Shown: positions 16,723 through 24,835 of the stretch, piece by piece | Layout: the number at the start of each line of letters is the position of its first letter | How positions within the stretch are numbered: position 1 is the first letter of the stretch | NCBI GenBank assembly: GCA_000403315.2 | Contig: KE159636.1 | Location: forward strand, 2,243,800 to 2,307,799 | Length of the DNA stretch: 64,000 nucleotides | Source of the DNA: Lachnospiraceae bacterium A2 | GTDB taxonomy: Bacteria; Bacillota; Clostridia; Lachnospirales; Lachnospiraceae | Direction of reading: 5' to 3' | Translations under genes and position numbers: made by a program | Notes under the pieces: generated by a model | Databases searched by the model: none | Told to the model about the DNA's origin: nothing | The model's input: only the letters and a program-made list of their open reading frames with translations

Positions 16723-17343
16723 TTGAAAACATTTTTAATGCCGCTGAATGCCGAGGAAGAAAAATTTTATCTGGAAAAAATGAAAGAGGGCAGCCTTGAA
16801 GCGAAGAATACCCTGATTGAACGGAACCTAAGGCTGGTAGCGCATATTTCCAGAAAATACCAAAACGGGGAAGAAGATATGGAGGATCTGATTTCCATTG
16901 GGACCATTGGCCTGATCAAAGCCATCGCCACCTTTAATTATGAGCGGGGCAACCGCCTTGCAACTTACGCTGCCCGCTGCATAGACAATGAACTGCTGAT
17001 GTATTTCCGGGGGAAGAAAAAGACTTCCCGGGAGGTGTCCCTCTACGAGCCAATCGGTACGGACAAAGAAGGGAACCAGATTAATCTGATGGATGTGGTG
17101 GAAAGCACGGACCGGGATATTTTTGAGATCATTGAGCTGAAAGGGAATACCAGGAAGGTTTACGAGGCCATCCCCAGGGTTTTGAACAGCCGGGAACGGG
17201 AAATCATTGAATGGCGGTACGGCCTGTACAACCGCAAGCCGGTAACCCAGCGGGAAATTGCAGATAAACTGGGGATATCCCGTTCCTATGTCAGCCGGAT
17301 TGAGAAGCGGGCGCTGGAAAAATTAAAGGGATGTTTTGAGTAA
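16723..17343 (+). CDS. sigK: RNA polymerase sporulation sigma factor SigK
   Basis: A 206-residue sigma-70 family factor. Region 2 contains NLRLVAHISRKYQ, EDLISIGTIGLIKAI and the promoter-melting segment RLATYAARCIDNELLMYFR. Region 4 contains REREIIEWRYGL and the helix-turn-helix VTQREIADKLGISRSYVSRIEKRALEKL. This pattern and the KKKTSREVSLYEPIGTDKEGN segment fit SigK, the late mother-cell factor of sporulation. A TTG start at 16723 follows GAGGTG by 8 bases. The gene is continuous, with no prophage-like skin element. The N-terminal pro-sequence is short or absent compared with Bacillus subtilis pro-SigK. Confidence 0.88.
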   Translation: MKTFLMPLNAEEEKFYLEKMKEGSLEAKNTLIERNLRLVAHISRKYQNGEEDMEDLISIGTIGLIKAIATFNYERGNRLATYAARCIDNELLMYFRGKKKTSREVSLYEPIGTDKEGNQINLMDVVESTDRDIFEIIELKGNTRKVYEAIPRVLNSREREIIEWRYGLYNRKPVTQREIADKLGISRSYVSRIEKRALEKLKGCFE

Positions 17344-17347
17344 AAAA

Positions 17348-17389
17348 GTTCCTGCAGCCATTGCAGAATGGGCAGGAACATGGTATGAT
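17348..17389 (+). promoter_or_regulatory. Hairpin and candidate comM promoter
   Basis: An inverted repeat GTTCCTGC (17348-17355) and GCAGGAAC (17372-17379), with an inner CCATT/AATGG stem, follows the sigK stop; it has no T tract. TTGCAG (17361-17366), a 17-bp spacer and TATGAT (17384-17389) form a possible promoter for comM that overlaps the hairpin. Confidence 0.4.
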
Positions 17390-17453
17390 ATAGCTATCTT
17401 TTTTCAAAGGGCGTATCTGCCCGTATTCCCAACCAGCACAAAGGGAGGTATTT

Positions 17454-18998
17454 TTGTATCGTATCGTTTCGACTGCAATCGTCTGCGGCATCCAGAGCAT
17501 TCTTGTACAGGTGGAAGCAGACGTGTGCGACGGCATGCCCGCATTTGAAATGGTGGGCGCCCTGTCCTCCGAGGTAAAGGAGGCAAGGGAACGGGTGCGG
17601 GCAGCGTTCCGGAACAGCGGAATCCGCCTTGCGCCGAAAAAAATTACTGTAAACCTTTACCCGGCAGACGTCCGCAAAACAGGCACAAGCTTCGACCTGC
17701 CCATCGCCCTCGCTGTCCTTGCGGCATACGGGGCAGTGCCGGAAGACTATTTGGAGGGCATCCTGTTTGCAGGGGAGGTCAGCCTGAACGGGGAAATACG
17801 GCCAACCACAGGCATCCTTCCCATGGCGCTTGCCGCCAAGGAAGCCGGGAAACAGGCCGTGTGCATCCCAATAGGGAACCGGGGGGAAGCGGAATTGGCA
17901 AAAGGGATGGCTGTGCTGCCAGCAGAGAATTTAAATCAGGTAATCCAAATGCTGGAAACATTCCATAAGGACCCGGAAAAAGCCCAAAATGCCAGGGCTT
18001 ATGAAAGAATGGGGCAAGGGCGGCACAGGGAAGGGGACTGTGATTTTTCCGGCATCCATGGGCAGAAGGTGCTGAAGCGGGCCTGCGAAGTGGCGGCAGC
18101 AGGCAGGCACAACATGCTTTTGGTAGGAGCCCCCGGGGCTGGGAAAACCATGGCTGCAAGGGCAACAGCCACGATTTTGCCTGATTTGGAGGAGGAAGAA
18201 GCCTTGGAGCTTGCCCGGATTTACAGCGTCAGCGGAAGGCTTGGCCAGAGGGAGGGGCAGTTTTTTGCAAGGCCCTTCCGGAACCCCCACCATACCATCA
18301 GCGCCGCAGGGCTTGCTGGGGGCGGGGCAGTCCCAAAGCCCGGGGAATTAAGCCTGGCCCATAAGGGCGTGCTGTTTTTGGACGAGCTGACGGAATTTAA
18401 GCGGGAGGTGCTGGAAGTGCTGCGCCAGCCTTTGGAAGAGAAAGCCATCAGGATTTCCAGAAGCGGCGGCAATTTCTGCTTCCCAGCGGATATTATGCTG
18501 ATTGGGGCTATGAACCCCTGCGGCTGCGGGTATTACCCCGACCGCGGGGCCTGCGCCTGCACCCCGGCCGTCATCCGCCGCCACCTGGGGAAGTTAAGCC
18601 GGCCTCTGTTAGACCGGATAGACCTTACAGTGGAAGTAAAGCGGCTGCCCTTGGCAGAGCTTATCGGTGGGGGAACGGAGGAAACCTCAGAAGCCATACG
18701 GAACCGGGTACAGGCCGTCCAGAAAGTCCAGGGGAAGCGTTTTGCCGGGAGCGGCATTTCCTATAACAGCCAGATACCCGTCCCTTATATGGAGGAATTC
18801 TGCCCTATGGAGCAGGATGCCAGGAAGCTGCTGCAGGATTCCTTTGAACGGCTGGGGCTGAGCGCCAGGGGTTATTACCGGGCAATCCGCGTAGCCCGCA
18901 CCATTGCGGATATGGAAGGATGCGGGCAGATTCGCCGGGTGCACCTGATGGAAAGCCTGATGTACCGGGAAATTGACAGGAAAGCGTGGGAATTATGA
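17454..18998 (+). CDS. comM: YifB/ComM-family AAA+ ATPase (Mg chelatase-like)
   Basis: A 514-residue protein with an N-terminal Lon-protease-like domain (about 1-170), an AAA+ core with Walker A GAPGAGKTM (225-233), LFLDELTEF as Walker B, and a C-terminal Mg-chelatase-like domain. ComM homologues are helicases that promote branch migration during natural transformation. A TTG start at 17454 is supported by GGGAGG six bases upstream and by the typical opening YRIVSTAIVCGIQSILV. The end overlaps dprA by ATGA, so both DNA-uptake genes are translationally coupled. Confidence 0.92.
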   Translation: MYRIVSTAIVCGIQSILVQVEADVCDGMPAFEMVGALSSEVKEARERVRAAFRNSGIRLAPKKITVNLYPADVRKTGTSFDLPIALAVLAAYGAVPEDYLEGILFAGEVSLNGEIRPTTGILPMALAAKEAGKQAVCIPIGNRGEAELAKGMAVLPAENLNQVIQMLETFHKDPEKAQNARAYERMGQGRHREGDCDFSGIHGQKVLKRACEVAAAGRHNMLLVGAPGAGKTMAARATATILPDLEEEEALELARIYSVSGRLGQREGQFFARPFRNPHHTISAAGLAGGGAVPKPGELSLAHKGVLFLDELTEFKREVLEVLRQPLEEKAIRISRSGGNFCFPADIMLIGAMNPCGCGYYPDRGACACTPAVIRRHLGKLSRPLLDRIDLTVEVKRLPLAELIGGGTEETSEAIRNRVQAVQKVQGKRFAGSGISYNSQIPVPYMEEFCPMEQDARKLLQDSFERLGLSARGYYRAIRVARTIADMEGCGQIRRVHLMESLMYREIDRKAWEL

Positions 18999-20137
18999 TG
19001 GCAAAGGAATGTACGGAACTGGGCACAAAGCCTGTTTGCAAGTACGAATACTGGTTTGCAGGCATTCCTTCCCTGTCGGGAAAAAAGAAAATCCGCTTAA
19101 AATCCCAATTCCCGGACCCGGAAGAATTTTACCGCCTTCCCATAGGTCATATACAGCAAATCCCATGGCTTACGGAACGGGAAAAAAAGGCCGTGGCCGC
19201 CGCCAAGGGAACCCCAGAACACAAGCTGGATGCCCAGGCCTGCTACTGTGCCGAAAAGGGCATAAAGCTTGCCATATGGCAGGACCCTGGGTATCCCAAA
19301 CGGCTGCGGGACATTTACAGCCCGCCTTACGGCCTTTTTTACCGTGGCAGCCTGCCCCCGGAAGATGCCCCGGCCGTTGCCATTGTAGGGGCGCGGGGCT
19401 GTTCCCACTATGGGAAGCAGATGGCCCGGGCAATTGGCTGCGGCCTTGCCAGCCAGGGGGTTTCCGTTATCAGCGGCATGGCCCTGGGCATTGACGGGGC
19501 AGGGCATCAGGGGGCTTTGCAGGCAGGGGGCAGGACGTATGGCGTCTTTGGCTGCGGCGTGGATGTCTGCTACCCTGCCGCCCACCGGGAGCTGTATGGG
19601 GCAATTCCCAAGATGGGCGGGCTGCTTTCTGAGTACCAGCCCCGCTCGAAGCCCCTGGCTATGTTTTTCCCCCAGCGGAACCGGATTATCAGCGGGCTTT
19701 CGGACGCCGTCATTGTGGTGGAGGCAAGGGAGAAAAGCGGCGCGCTGATTACGGCAGATTTTGCCTTGGAGCAGGGACGGGAGGTCTATGCAGTGCCCGG
19801 GCGTGCAGGGGATCCTTCCAGCCAGGGGACGAACCGGCTGATCCAGCAGGGGGCGGGAATCTTTTTGTCTGTTGGTGATTTTCTGAAAGAAATGGGGATT
19901 TTTGCAGATTTTGTAGAAGATTCTGCTGGAAACCAGAAATTTTCCCTTGAAAAATCAGAAAGGTTGGTGTATAGTTGTGTGGATTTAAGTCCGAAAAGTT
20001 TGGACGGGCTTTTGGCAGAAACATCCCTTCCCCTGGGGGAGCTGATTGAAATTCTGGAATCTCTCAGGGAGAAGGGATGTATACTGGAAGTATATAAGAA
20101 TTACTATATCAGGCCGGAACCTTCCGGCTTTGCATAA
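18995..20137 (+). CDS. dprA: DNA-processing protein DprA
   Basis: A 380-residue protein that loads RecA onto incoming single-stranded DNA in transformable bacteria. An N-terminal SAM-like region (about 1-110) precedes the Rossmann-fold DprA core: AIVGARGCSHYG, VISGMALGIDGAGHQGAL, GVFGCGVDVCYP, FPQRNRIISGLSDAVIVVEA and GALITADFALEQGREVYAVPG. The C-terminal 60 residues form a winged-helix-like domain. ATG 18995 overlaps the comM stop; GTG 18986 is possible. The gene is immediately followed by topA, as in many Firmicutes. Confidence 0.93.
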   Translation: MMAKECTELGTKPVCKYEYWFAGIPSLSGKKKIRLKSQFPDPEEFYRLPIGHIQQIPWLTEREKKAVAAAKGTPEHKLDAQACYCAEKGIKLAIWQDPGYPKRLRDIYSPPYGLFYRGSLPPEDAPAVAIVGARGCSHYGKQMARAIGCGLASQGVSVISGMALGIDGAGHQGALQAGGRTYGVFGCGVDVCYPAAHRELYGAIPKMGGLLSEYQPRSKPLAMFFPQRNRIISGLSDAVIVVEAREKSGALITADFALEQGREVYAVPGRAGDPSSQGTNRLIQQGAGIFLSVGDFLKEMGIFADFVEDSAGNQKFSLEKSERLVYSCVDLSPKSLDGLLAETSLPLGELIEILESLREKGCILEVYKNYYIRPEPSGFA

Positions 20138-20156
20138 AGCGAAGGAGCAGGGACCC

Positions 20157-22229
20157 ATGGCGAAGTATCTGGTTATTGTGGAATCACCGGCGAAGGTGAA
20201 AACAATTAAAAAATTTCTTGGGAAGAATTATGAGGTGGCGGCCTCCAATGGGCATGTGAGGGATTTGCCCAAAAGCCAGCTTGGGATTGACGTAGAACAT
20301 GGTTATGAGCCAAAATATATCACAATCCGGGGAAAGGGGGACATTTTAGCCAACCTCCGCAAAGAGGTGAAGAAAGCGGAAAAAGTCTATCTGGCAACGG
20401 ACCCTGACCGGGAGGGGGAAGCAATTTCGTGGCACCTGTCCAAGGCGCTGAAGCTGGAAGGCAAGAATATGTACCGGATCAGCTTTAATGAAATCACCAA
20501 AAATGCAGTGAAGGCATCTTTGAAGCAGGCAAGGGAAATAGACATGAATTTAGTGGACGCCCAGCAGGCAAGGCGTATGCTGGACCGTATGGTGGGCTAC
20601 CGCATCAGCCCCCTTTTGTGGGCCAAGGTGAAAAGGGGCCTAAGCGCAGGGCGGGTGCAGTCGGTGGCGCTCAGGATGATTTGCGACCGTGAAGAAGAAA
20701 TTAACGCCTTTATCCCGGAGGAGTACTGGTCGCTGGATGCAGAATTTTCCATCCCCGGGGAAAAGAAGCCCCTGGCAGCCAAATTTTACGGGGACAAAAA
20801 TGGCAGGCTGTCCATTTCCTCAAAGGAGGAAATGGATAAAATACTTGGGGATTTGGAAAAAGAAAGCTATCAGGTCTTAGACGTAAAGAAAGGGGAGCGC
20901 ACAAGGAAGGCGCCCCTGCCCTTTACCACCAGCACCCTGCAGCAGGAAGCGGCGAAGGTCTTAAATTTTTCCACCCAGAAAACCATGCGTTTAGCCCAGC
21001 AGCTTTACGAAGGGGTAGACGTGAAAGGGCAGGGGACCGTCGGCGTCATCACATATCTGAGGACGGATTCCGTGCGCGTGTCTGAGGAAGCGGAGCGGGC
21101 GGCAAGGGAGTACATCCAGTCTGCTTACGGGGAAAAATATCTGGCGAAGGGCGGGCAGGAGCGGAAAGGCTCCGGGAAGATACAGGACGCCCACGAAGCC
21201 ATCCGGCCTTCAGACATCACAAGGACCCCGGCTATGATAAAGGAATCCTTAAGCCGGGACCAGTTCCGGCTGTACCAACTGATTTGGCGGCGTTTTACAG
21301 CAAGCCGCATGGACAGCGCAGTGTATGAAACAACCTCCATTACAATCGGCGCGGGGGATTACCGGTTCCATGTGTCTGCTTCCAAGGTGGCTTTCGAAGG
21401 CTTTATGTCGGTCTACACCAGCGACGAGGATGAGAAGGGCGAGAACAACGTGCTCTTAAAATCCGTGGACAAGGAAACAAAGCTGGGCTTAAAGGGGCTG
21501 GACGAGAAGCAGCACTTTACCCAGCCGCCGGCGCACTTTACGGAAGCTTCCCTGGTAAAGTCCCTGGAGGAGCAGGGGATCGGGCGGCCCAGCACCTATG
21601 CCCCCACCATTACCACGCTGCTGGGCAGGCGGTATGTGGTGAAAGAAAATAAGAACCTCTATATTACAGAACTGGGGGAAGTGGTAAACTCCATTATGAA
21701 AGAAGCGTTCCCCACCATTGTGGACGAACGGTTCACAGCCAATATGGAATCCCTGCTTGACAAGGTAGCGGAAGGGGCGGTTGGCTGGAAAGCGGTTGTC
21801 AGCAATTTCTACCCGGATTTGGAGGAAGCAGTCGAGGCGGCAGAGAAGGATTTGGAGAAAATCAAGATTGAGGACGAGGTGACGGACGTCCTCTGCGATA
21901 TCTGCGGGCGGAACATGGTTATCAAGTACGGCCCCCACGGAAGGTTCTTAGCCTGCCCGGGGTTCCCGGAATGCCGCTGCACGAAGCCCTATTTGGAAAA
22001 AATTGGCGTCGCCTGCCCAAAATGCGGGAAGGAAGTCGTCATGAAGAAGACGAAAAAGGGAAGGAAATACTATGGCTGCGAGGATAACCCGGAATGCGAG
22101 TTTATGAGCTGGCAGAAGCCTTCCAGGGAAAAGTGCCCGGAATGCGGCGGGTATATGGTAGAGAAAGGGAACAAGCTGGTTTGTGCAGAACCACAGTGCG
22201 GATATGTGCAGGAGCGGAAAAATAGTTAG
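20157..22229 (+). CDS. topA: DNA topoisomerase I
   Basis: A 690-residue type IA topoisomerase that relaxes negative supercoils. The TOPRIM domain has IVESPAKVKTI near the start and the acidic DPDREGEAI motif. The active-site tyrosine is Tyr300 in TYLRTDSVR. The C-terminal 120 residues carry three zinc-ribbon units of the four-cysteine type (starting CDICG, CPKCG and CPECG). ATG 20157 follows GAAGGAG by 9 bases; an in-frame extension to 20046 overlaps dprA and does not look like TopA. Confidence 0.96.
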   Translation: MAKYLVIVESPAKVKTIKKFLGKNYEVAASNGHVRDLPKSQLGIDVEHGYEPKYITIRGKGDILANLRKEVKKAEKVYLATDPDREGEAISWHLSKALKLEGKNMYRISFNEITKNAVKASLKQAREIDMNLVDAQQARRMLDRMVGYRISPLLWAKVKRGLSAGRVQSVALRMICDREEEINAFIPEEYWSLDAEFSIPGEKKPLAAKFYGDKNGRLSISSKEEMDKILGDLEKESYQVLDVKKGERTRKAPLPFTTSTLQQEAAKVLNFSTQKTMRLAQQLYEGVDVKGQGTVGVITYLRTDSVRVSEEAERAAREYIQSAYGEKYLAKGGQERKGSGKIQDAHEAIRPSDITRTPAMIKESLSRDQFRLYQLIWRRFTASRMDSAVYETTSITIGAGDYRFHVSASKVAFEGFMSVYTSDEDEKGENNVLLKSVDKETKLGLKGLDEKQHFTQPPAHFTEASLVKSLEEQGIGRPSTYAPTITTLLGRRYVVKENKNLYITELGEVVNSIMKEAFPTIVDERFTANMESLLDKVAEGAVGWKAVVSNFYPDLEEAVEAAEKDLEKIKIEDEVTDVLCDICGRNMVIKYGPHGRFLACPGFPECRCTKPYLEKIGVACPKCGKEVVMKKTKKGRKYYGCEDNPECEFMSWQKPSREKCPECGGYMVEKGNKLVCAEPQCGYVQERKNS

Positions 22230-22276
22230 AAAATTAAAATAATAACGAAAAAAGTGCAGGAATTCGAAGAAACTTA

Positions 22277-22305
22277 TTGAAATTTGTCAAAAACCGTGGT
22301 AAAAT
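22277..22305 (+). promoter_or_regulatory. codY promoter
   Basis: TTGAAA at 22277-22282, a 17-bp spacer and TAAAAT at 22300-22305 form a good sigma-A promoter 48 bases before the codY start. No convincing CodY box is seen beside it. Confidence 0.6.
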
Positions 22306-22352
22306 TCAAAATAATACAGCAGGTGTTACGTTTCGAATTTGGGAGGGGTCCT

Positions 22353-23141
22353 ATGAGTGTCCAGCTATTAGACAAGACAAGGAAAATCAATAAGTTACTG
22401 CATAATAATAATTCCTCAAAAGTAATCTTTAGCGATATATGCGGGGTTCTGACAGAGATTCTGGAATCCAACATACTGGTAATCAGCAGGAAAGGGAAGG
22501 TGCTGGGGGCCAGCCTGGAAGAACATACCGAGGAGATTACGGAATTGATTGCAGATGAAGTAGGCGGCTTCATAGACCCGCTGCTGAACGAACGTCTGCT
22601 GGGCATCTTATCCACCAAGGAGAATGTCAACCTGGAAACACTTGGGTTTGTATCCGGGGACGTGCGCAGGTACCAGGCAATCATTACCCCCATTGACATT
22701 GCCGGGGAGCGGCTGGGGACGCTGTTTGTGTACCGCATGGAGAAGCAGTACAATATCGACGACATTATTTTAAGCGAATACGGGACTACCGTAGTAGGGC
22801 TTGAAATGATGCGCTCCGTCAATGAGGAGAACGCGGAGGAGAACAGGAAAGTACAGATTGTGAAGTCAGCCATCGGCACCCTTTCCTTTTCAGAGCTGGA
22901 AGCCATTACCCATATTTTTGACGAGATGGAAGGGAAGGAAGGCATACTGGTAGCAAGCAAGATTGCTGACAGGGTAGGCATCACCAGAAGCGTGATCGTC
23001 AATGCACTCAGGAAGTTTGAAAGCGCGGGGGTCATCGAGTCCCGTTCTTCCGGGATGAAGGGCACTTACATCAAGGTACTCAACGATGTAGTGTTTGAGG
23101 AACTGGAGCAGATAAAAAAACAGAATACAAAACATAACTAA
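22353..23141 (+). CDS. codY: Global transcriptional regulator CodY
   Basis: A 262-residue GTP- and branched-chain amino acid-responsive regulator. The N-terminal GAF domain (about 1-155) starts SVQLLDKTRKINKLLH. The C-terminal winged helix (about 200-245: ASKIADRVGITRSVIVNAL, then SRSSGMKGTYIKV) is the strongly conserved CodY DNA-binding domain. ATG 22353 follows GGGAGGGG. In low-GC Firmicutes CodY represses amino acid uptake and stationary-phase genes, and in Bacillus subtilis it also represses flagellin and the fla/che promoter. The position directly upstream of the flagellar operon is the same as in Bacillus subtilis. Confidence 0.96.
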   Translation: MSVQLLDKTRKINKLLHNNNSSKVIFSDICGVLTEILESNILVISRKGKVLGASLEEHTEEITELIADEVGGFIDPLLNERLLGILSTKENVNLETLGFVSGDVRRYQAIITPIDIAGERLGTLFVYRMEKQYNIDDIILSEYGTTVVGLEMMRSVNEENAEENRKVQIVKSAIGTLSFSELEAITHIFDEMEGKEGILVASKIADRVGITRSVIVNALRKFESAGVIESRSSGMKGTYIKVLNDVVFEELEQIKKQNTKHN

Positions 23142-23205
23142 AGGGACTTGGTTATTTCAGGAAAAAGGGATTTGTAGGCTTAGCTCAGGCTGGAAGTCCC
23201 TTTTT
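23141..23205 (+). terminator. codY terminator
   Basis: AAGGGACTT at 23140-23148 and AAAAAGGGA at 23162-23170 can each pair with AAGTCCCTTTTT at 23194-23205, which ends in a T run. This separates codY from the flagellar operon. Confidence 0.7.
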
Positions 23206-23366
23206 GTGCGTAAAATGATTATTAGGAAAATAGGACTATATTTAATATGTAAGGGTTAGCCGGAAAAATTTACCGGAGAAATGGCGGAAGATACTGTAAA
23301 TAGTGCCTGTATGGGCAGCCAAGCGCAATATCATGTTATTATTGCGAAAAAATCTCCAAAAAGTGC

Positions 23367-23395
23367 TTGCATTCTGATAGGGAAAATTATAATAT
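23367..23395 (+). promoter_or_regulatory. Candidate fla/che operon promoter
   Basis: TTGCAT at 23367-23372 is followed by TATAAT at 23388-23393 (15-bp spacer) or TAATAT at 23390-23395 (17-bp spacer), about 70 bases before flgB. It looks like a sigma-A promoter; no SigD-type element (TAAA-N15-GCCGATAA) was found. The rest of the 320-base codY-flgB gap shows no gene. Confidence 0.5.
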
Positions 23396-23461
23396 AGAGT
23401 AGAATATGTAATTTAGGTTACTAGGATAGGGAGCAGAAGAATAGATGGAAGGAGCAATGGT

Positions 23462-23860
23462 ATGTTAAGCAGTGGGATTTATGATTATATTGACGTCATG
23501 AATAAGGCAGCCGACGCCGCATGGCTGAGGGAAACTGCCATCAGCAACAATATTTCCAATGGCGATACCCCGGGGTACAAACGGCAGGACGTGGATTTTG
23601 AAGGCGTATTCCAGCGGGAATTAGGCAAAATGAAGTATGTTTCCCTGGATGAGAAAATGAGCGGTCTGAACCAAGGGCATATGGACCATTTGGATGTGCA
23701 GATTTATACAGACGCAGAGAATTATTCTTACCGTTTGGATAAGAACAACGTAGACCCGGAGCAGGAGTATGCAGAGCTGGCGTCCACACGGATCCAGTAC
23801 AATGCCCTGATTGACAGCATGACGAAGGAATTCCAGAGGATTAAAAGCGTAATTAAGTAG
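23462..23860 (+). CDS. flgB: Flagellar proximal rod protein FlgB
   Basis: A 132-residue rod subunit. It has the N-terminal rod/hook helix ending in AISNNISNGDTPGYKRQDVDFEG, the signature shared by axial flagellar proteins, and a C-terminal helix QEYAELASTRIQYNALIDSMTKEF. It has no signal peptide, being exported by the flagellar type III system. GGAAGGAG precedes ATG 23462. First gene of the flagellar operon. Confidence 0.95.
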   Translation: MLSSGIYDYIDVMNKAADAAWLRETAISNNISNGDTPGYKRQDVDFEGVFQRELGKMKYVSLDEKMSGLNQGHMDHLDVQIYTDAENYSYRLDKNNVDPEQEYAELASTRIQYNALIDSMTKEFQRIKSVIK

Positions 23861-23894
23861 AAGTAAAAATATAACGAAAACAGGAGGAAAGAGT

Positions 23895-24335
23895 ATGTCG
23901 CTATTTCAGTCTTTTGATATTAATACATCCGGCTTGACTGCGCAGCGGTTCCGTATGGATGTGATTTCAGAAAATGTTGCGAACGTAACGACGACAAGGA
24001 CCGAGGACGGAACACCCTATACCCGCAAGATTGTTACCTTCCGGGAGAAAAACGTGACGCCTTTCAGCAAAGTTTTAAGCAATACAAGGGAGGCTTATTT
24101 GGGGAACGGCGTAAAGGTTTCAAAGGTTTCCGAGGATACGGAGAGCGAATATGTGATGAAATATGACCCTTCCCACCCGGATGCGGACGAGAACGGGTAT
24201 GTGTCCTACCCCAATGTGAATATTATCACGGAAATGACCAATATGATAGATGCCAGCCGTTCCTATGAGGCAAACCTTACGGCTTTTGAAACCAGCAAGG
24301 CAATTGCGCTAAAGGGATTAGAACTTGGCAAATAA
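23895..24335 (+). CDS. flgC: Flagellar proximal rod protein FlgC
   Basis: A 146-residue rod subunit with the axial motif SENVANVTTTRT near the N-terminus, VSYPNVNIITEMTNMIDASRSYEANLTAFETSK at the C-terminus, and normal length. GGAGGAAAG precedes ATG 23895. A palindromic repeat begins at its stop codon, separating it from fliE. Confidence 0.95.
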   Translation: MSLFQSFDINTSGLTAQRFRMDVISENVANVTTTRTEDGTPYTRKIVTFREKNVTPFSKVLSNTREAYLGNGVKVSKVSEDTESEYVMKYDPSHPDADENGYVSYPNVNIITEMTNMIDASRSYEANLTAFETSKAIALKGLELGK

Positions 24336-24457
24336 GATTAGGGTACCAAAAGGGTGCGCTGCACCCGCCCTATAGCGTATATTGATGTACAAATTTGTTT
24401 GCAGTAACGATACATGGTATGAGCGCAGCGCCAAAGGTGCTTTTGGCACCTTAATCC
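24336..24457. repeat. MITE-like palindromic element, short form, inside the flagellar operon
   Basis: A 122-bp insertion-like unit between flgC and fliE. The ends are inverted repeats (GATTAGGGTACCAAAAG at the left; the complement of GATTAAGGTGCCAAAAG at the right). The six bases AAATAA occur on both sides (24330-24335 and 24458-24463), which looks like a target-site duplication and includes the flgC stop codon. An internal hairpin GGGTGC-GCT-GCACCC is present. The sequence is the reverse of the left part of the element at 15.9 kb. No coding capacity. Confidence 0.75.
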
Positions 24458-24488
24458 AAATAATGAAAGAATCAGGGAGGCTTATAGA

Positions 24489-24800
24489 ATGGACATATCA
24501 GTGCTAAGCAATGTCAGTTCAGATTACATAAAAAATGCGGCTTTGGAAAGCGGCCGGCTTGAGGGAAAGGACAAGGGATTTGACAGTTTGCTGAAATCTG
24601 CCATGGGCATGGTGAACGAAGCAAGCGACTTACAGAACCAGGCAGAGGAAGCGGAAGTGCAGTTCATGCTGGGGTATGCCACCAACACCCATGACTTGCA
24701 GGCAATACAGGAAAAAGCAGATATTGCCTTGAATTATACCATAGCAGTCAGGGACAGGATGATTGAGTCTTATAAAGAAATCATGAATATGCAGATTTAG
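24489..24800 (+). CDS. fliE: Flagellar hook-basal body complex protein FliE
   Basis: A 103-residue protein joining the MS ring to the rod. It shows FDSLLKSAMGMVNEASDLQNQAEE and the C-terminal HDLQAIQEKADIALNYTIAVRDRMIESYKEIMNMQI, the FliE signature. It follows the palindromic element; the ribosome site GGGAGG precedes ATG 24489. It lies before fliF as usual. Confidence 0.95.
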   Translation: MDISVLSNVSSDYIKNAALESGRLEGKDKGFDSLLKSAMGMVNEASDLQNQAEEAEVQFMLGYATNTHDLQAIQEKADIALNYTIAVRDRMIESYKEIMNMQI

Positions 24801-24835
24801 GAGTGAATCATTAGAATGGATGGGTGGATAGTCAC

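Noticed and set aside
22283..22330. Possible CodY box upstream of codY
   Set aside because: The AT-rich stretch differs at too many positions from AATTTTCNGAAAATT to be claimed.
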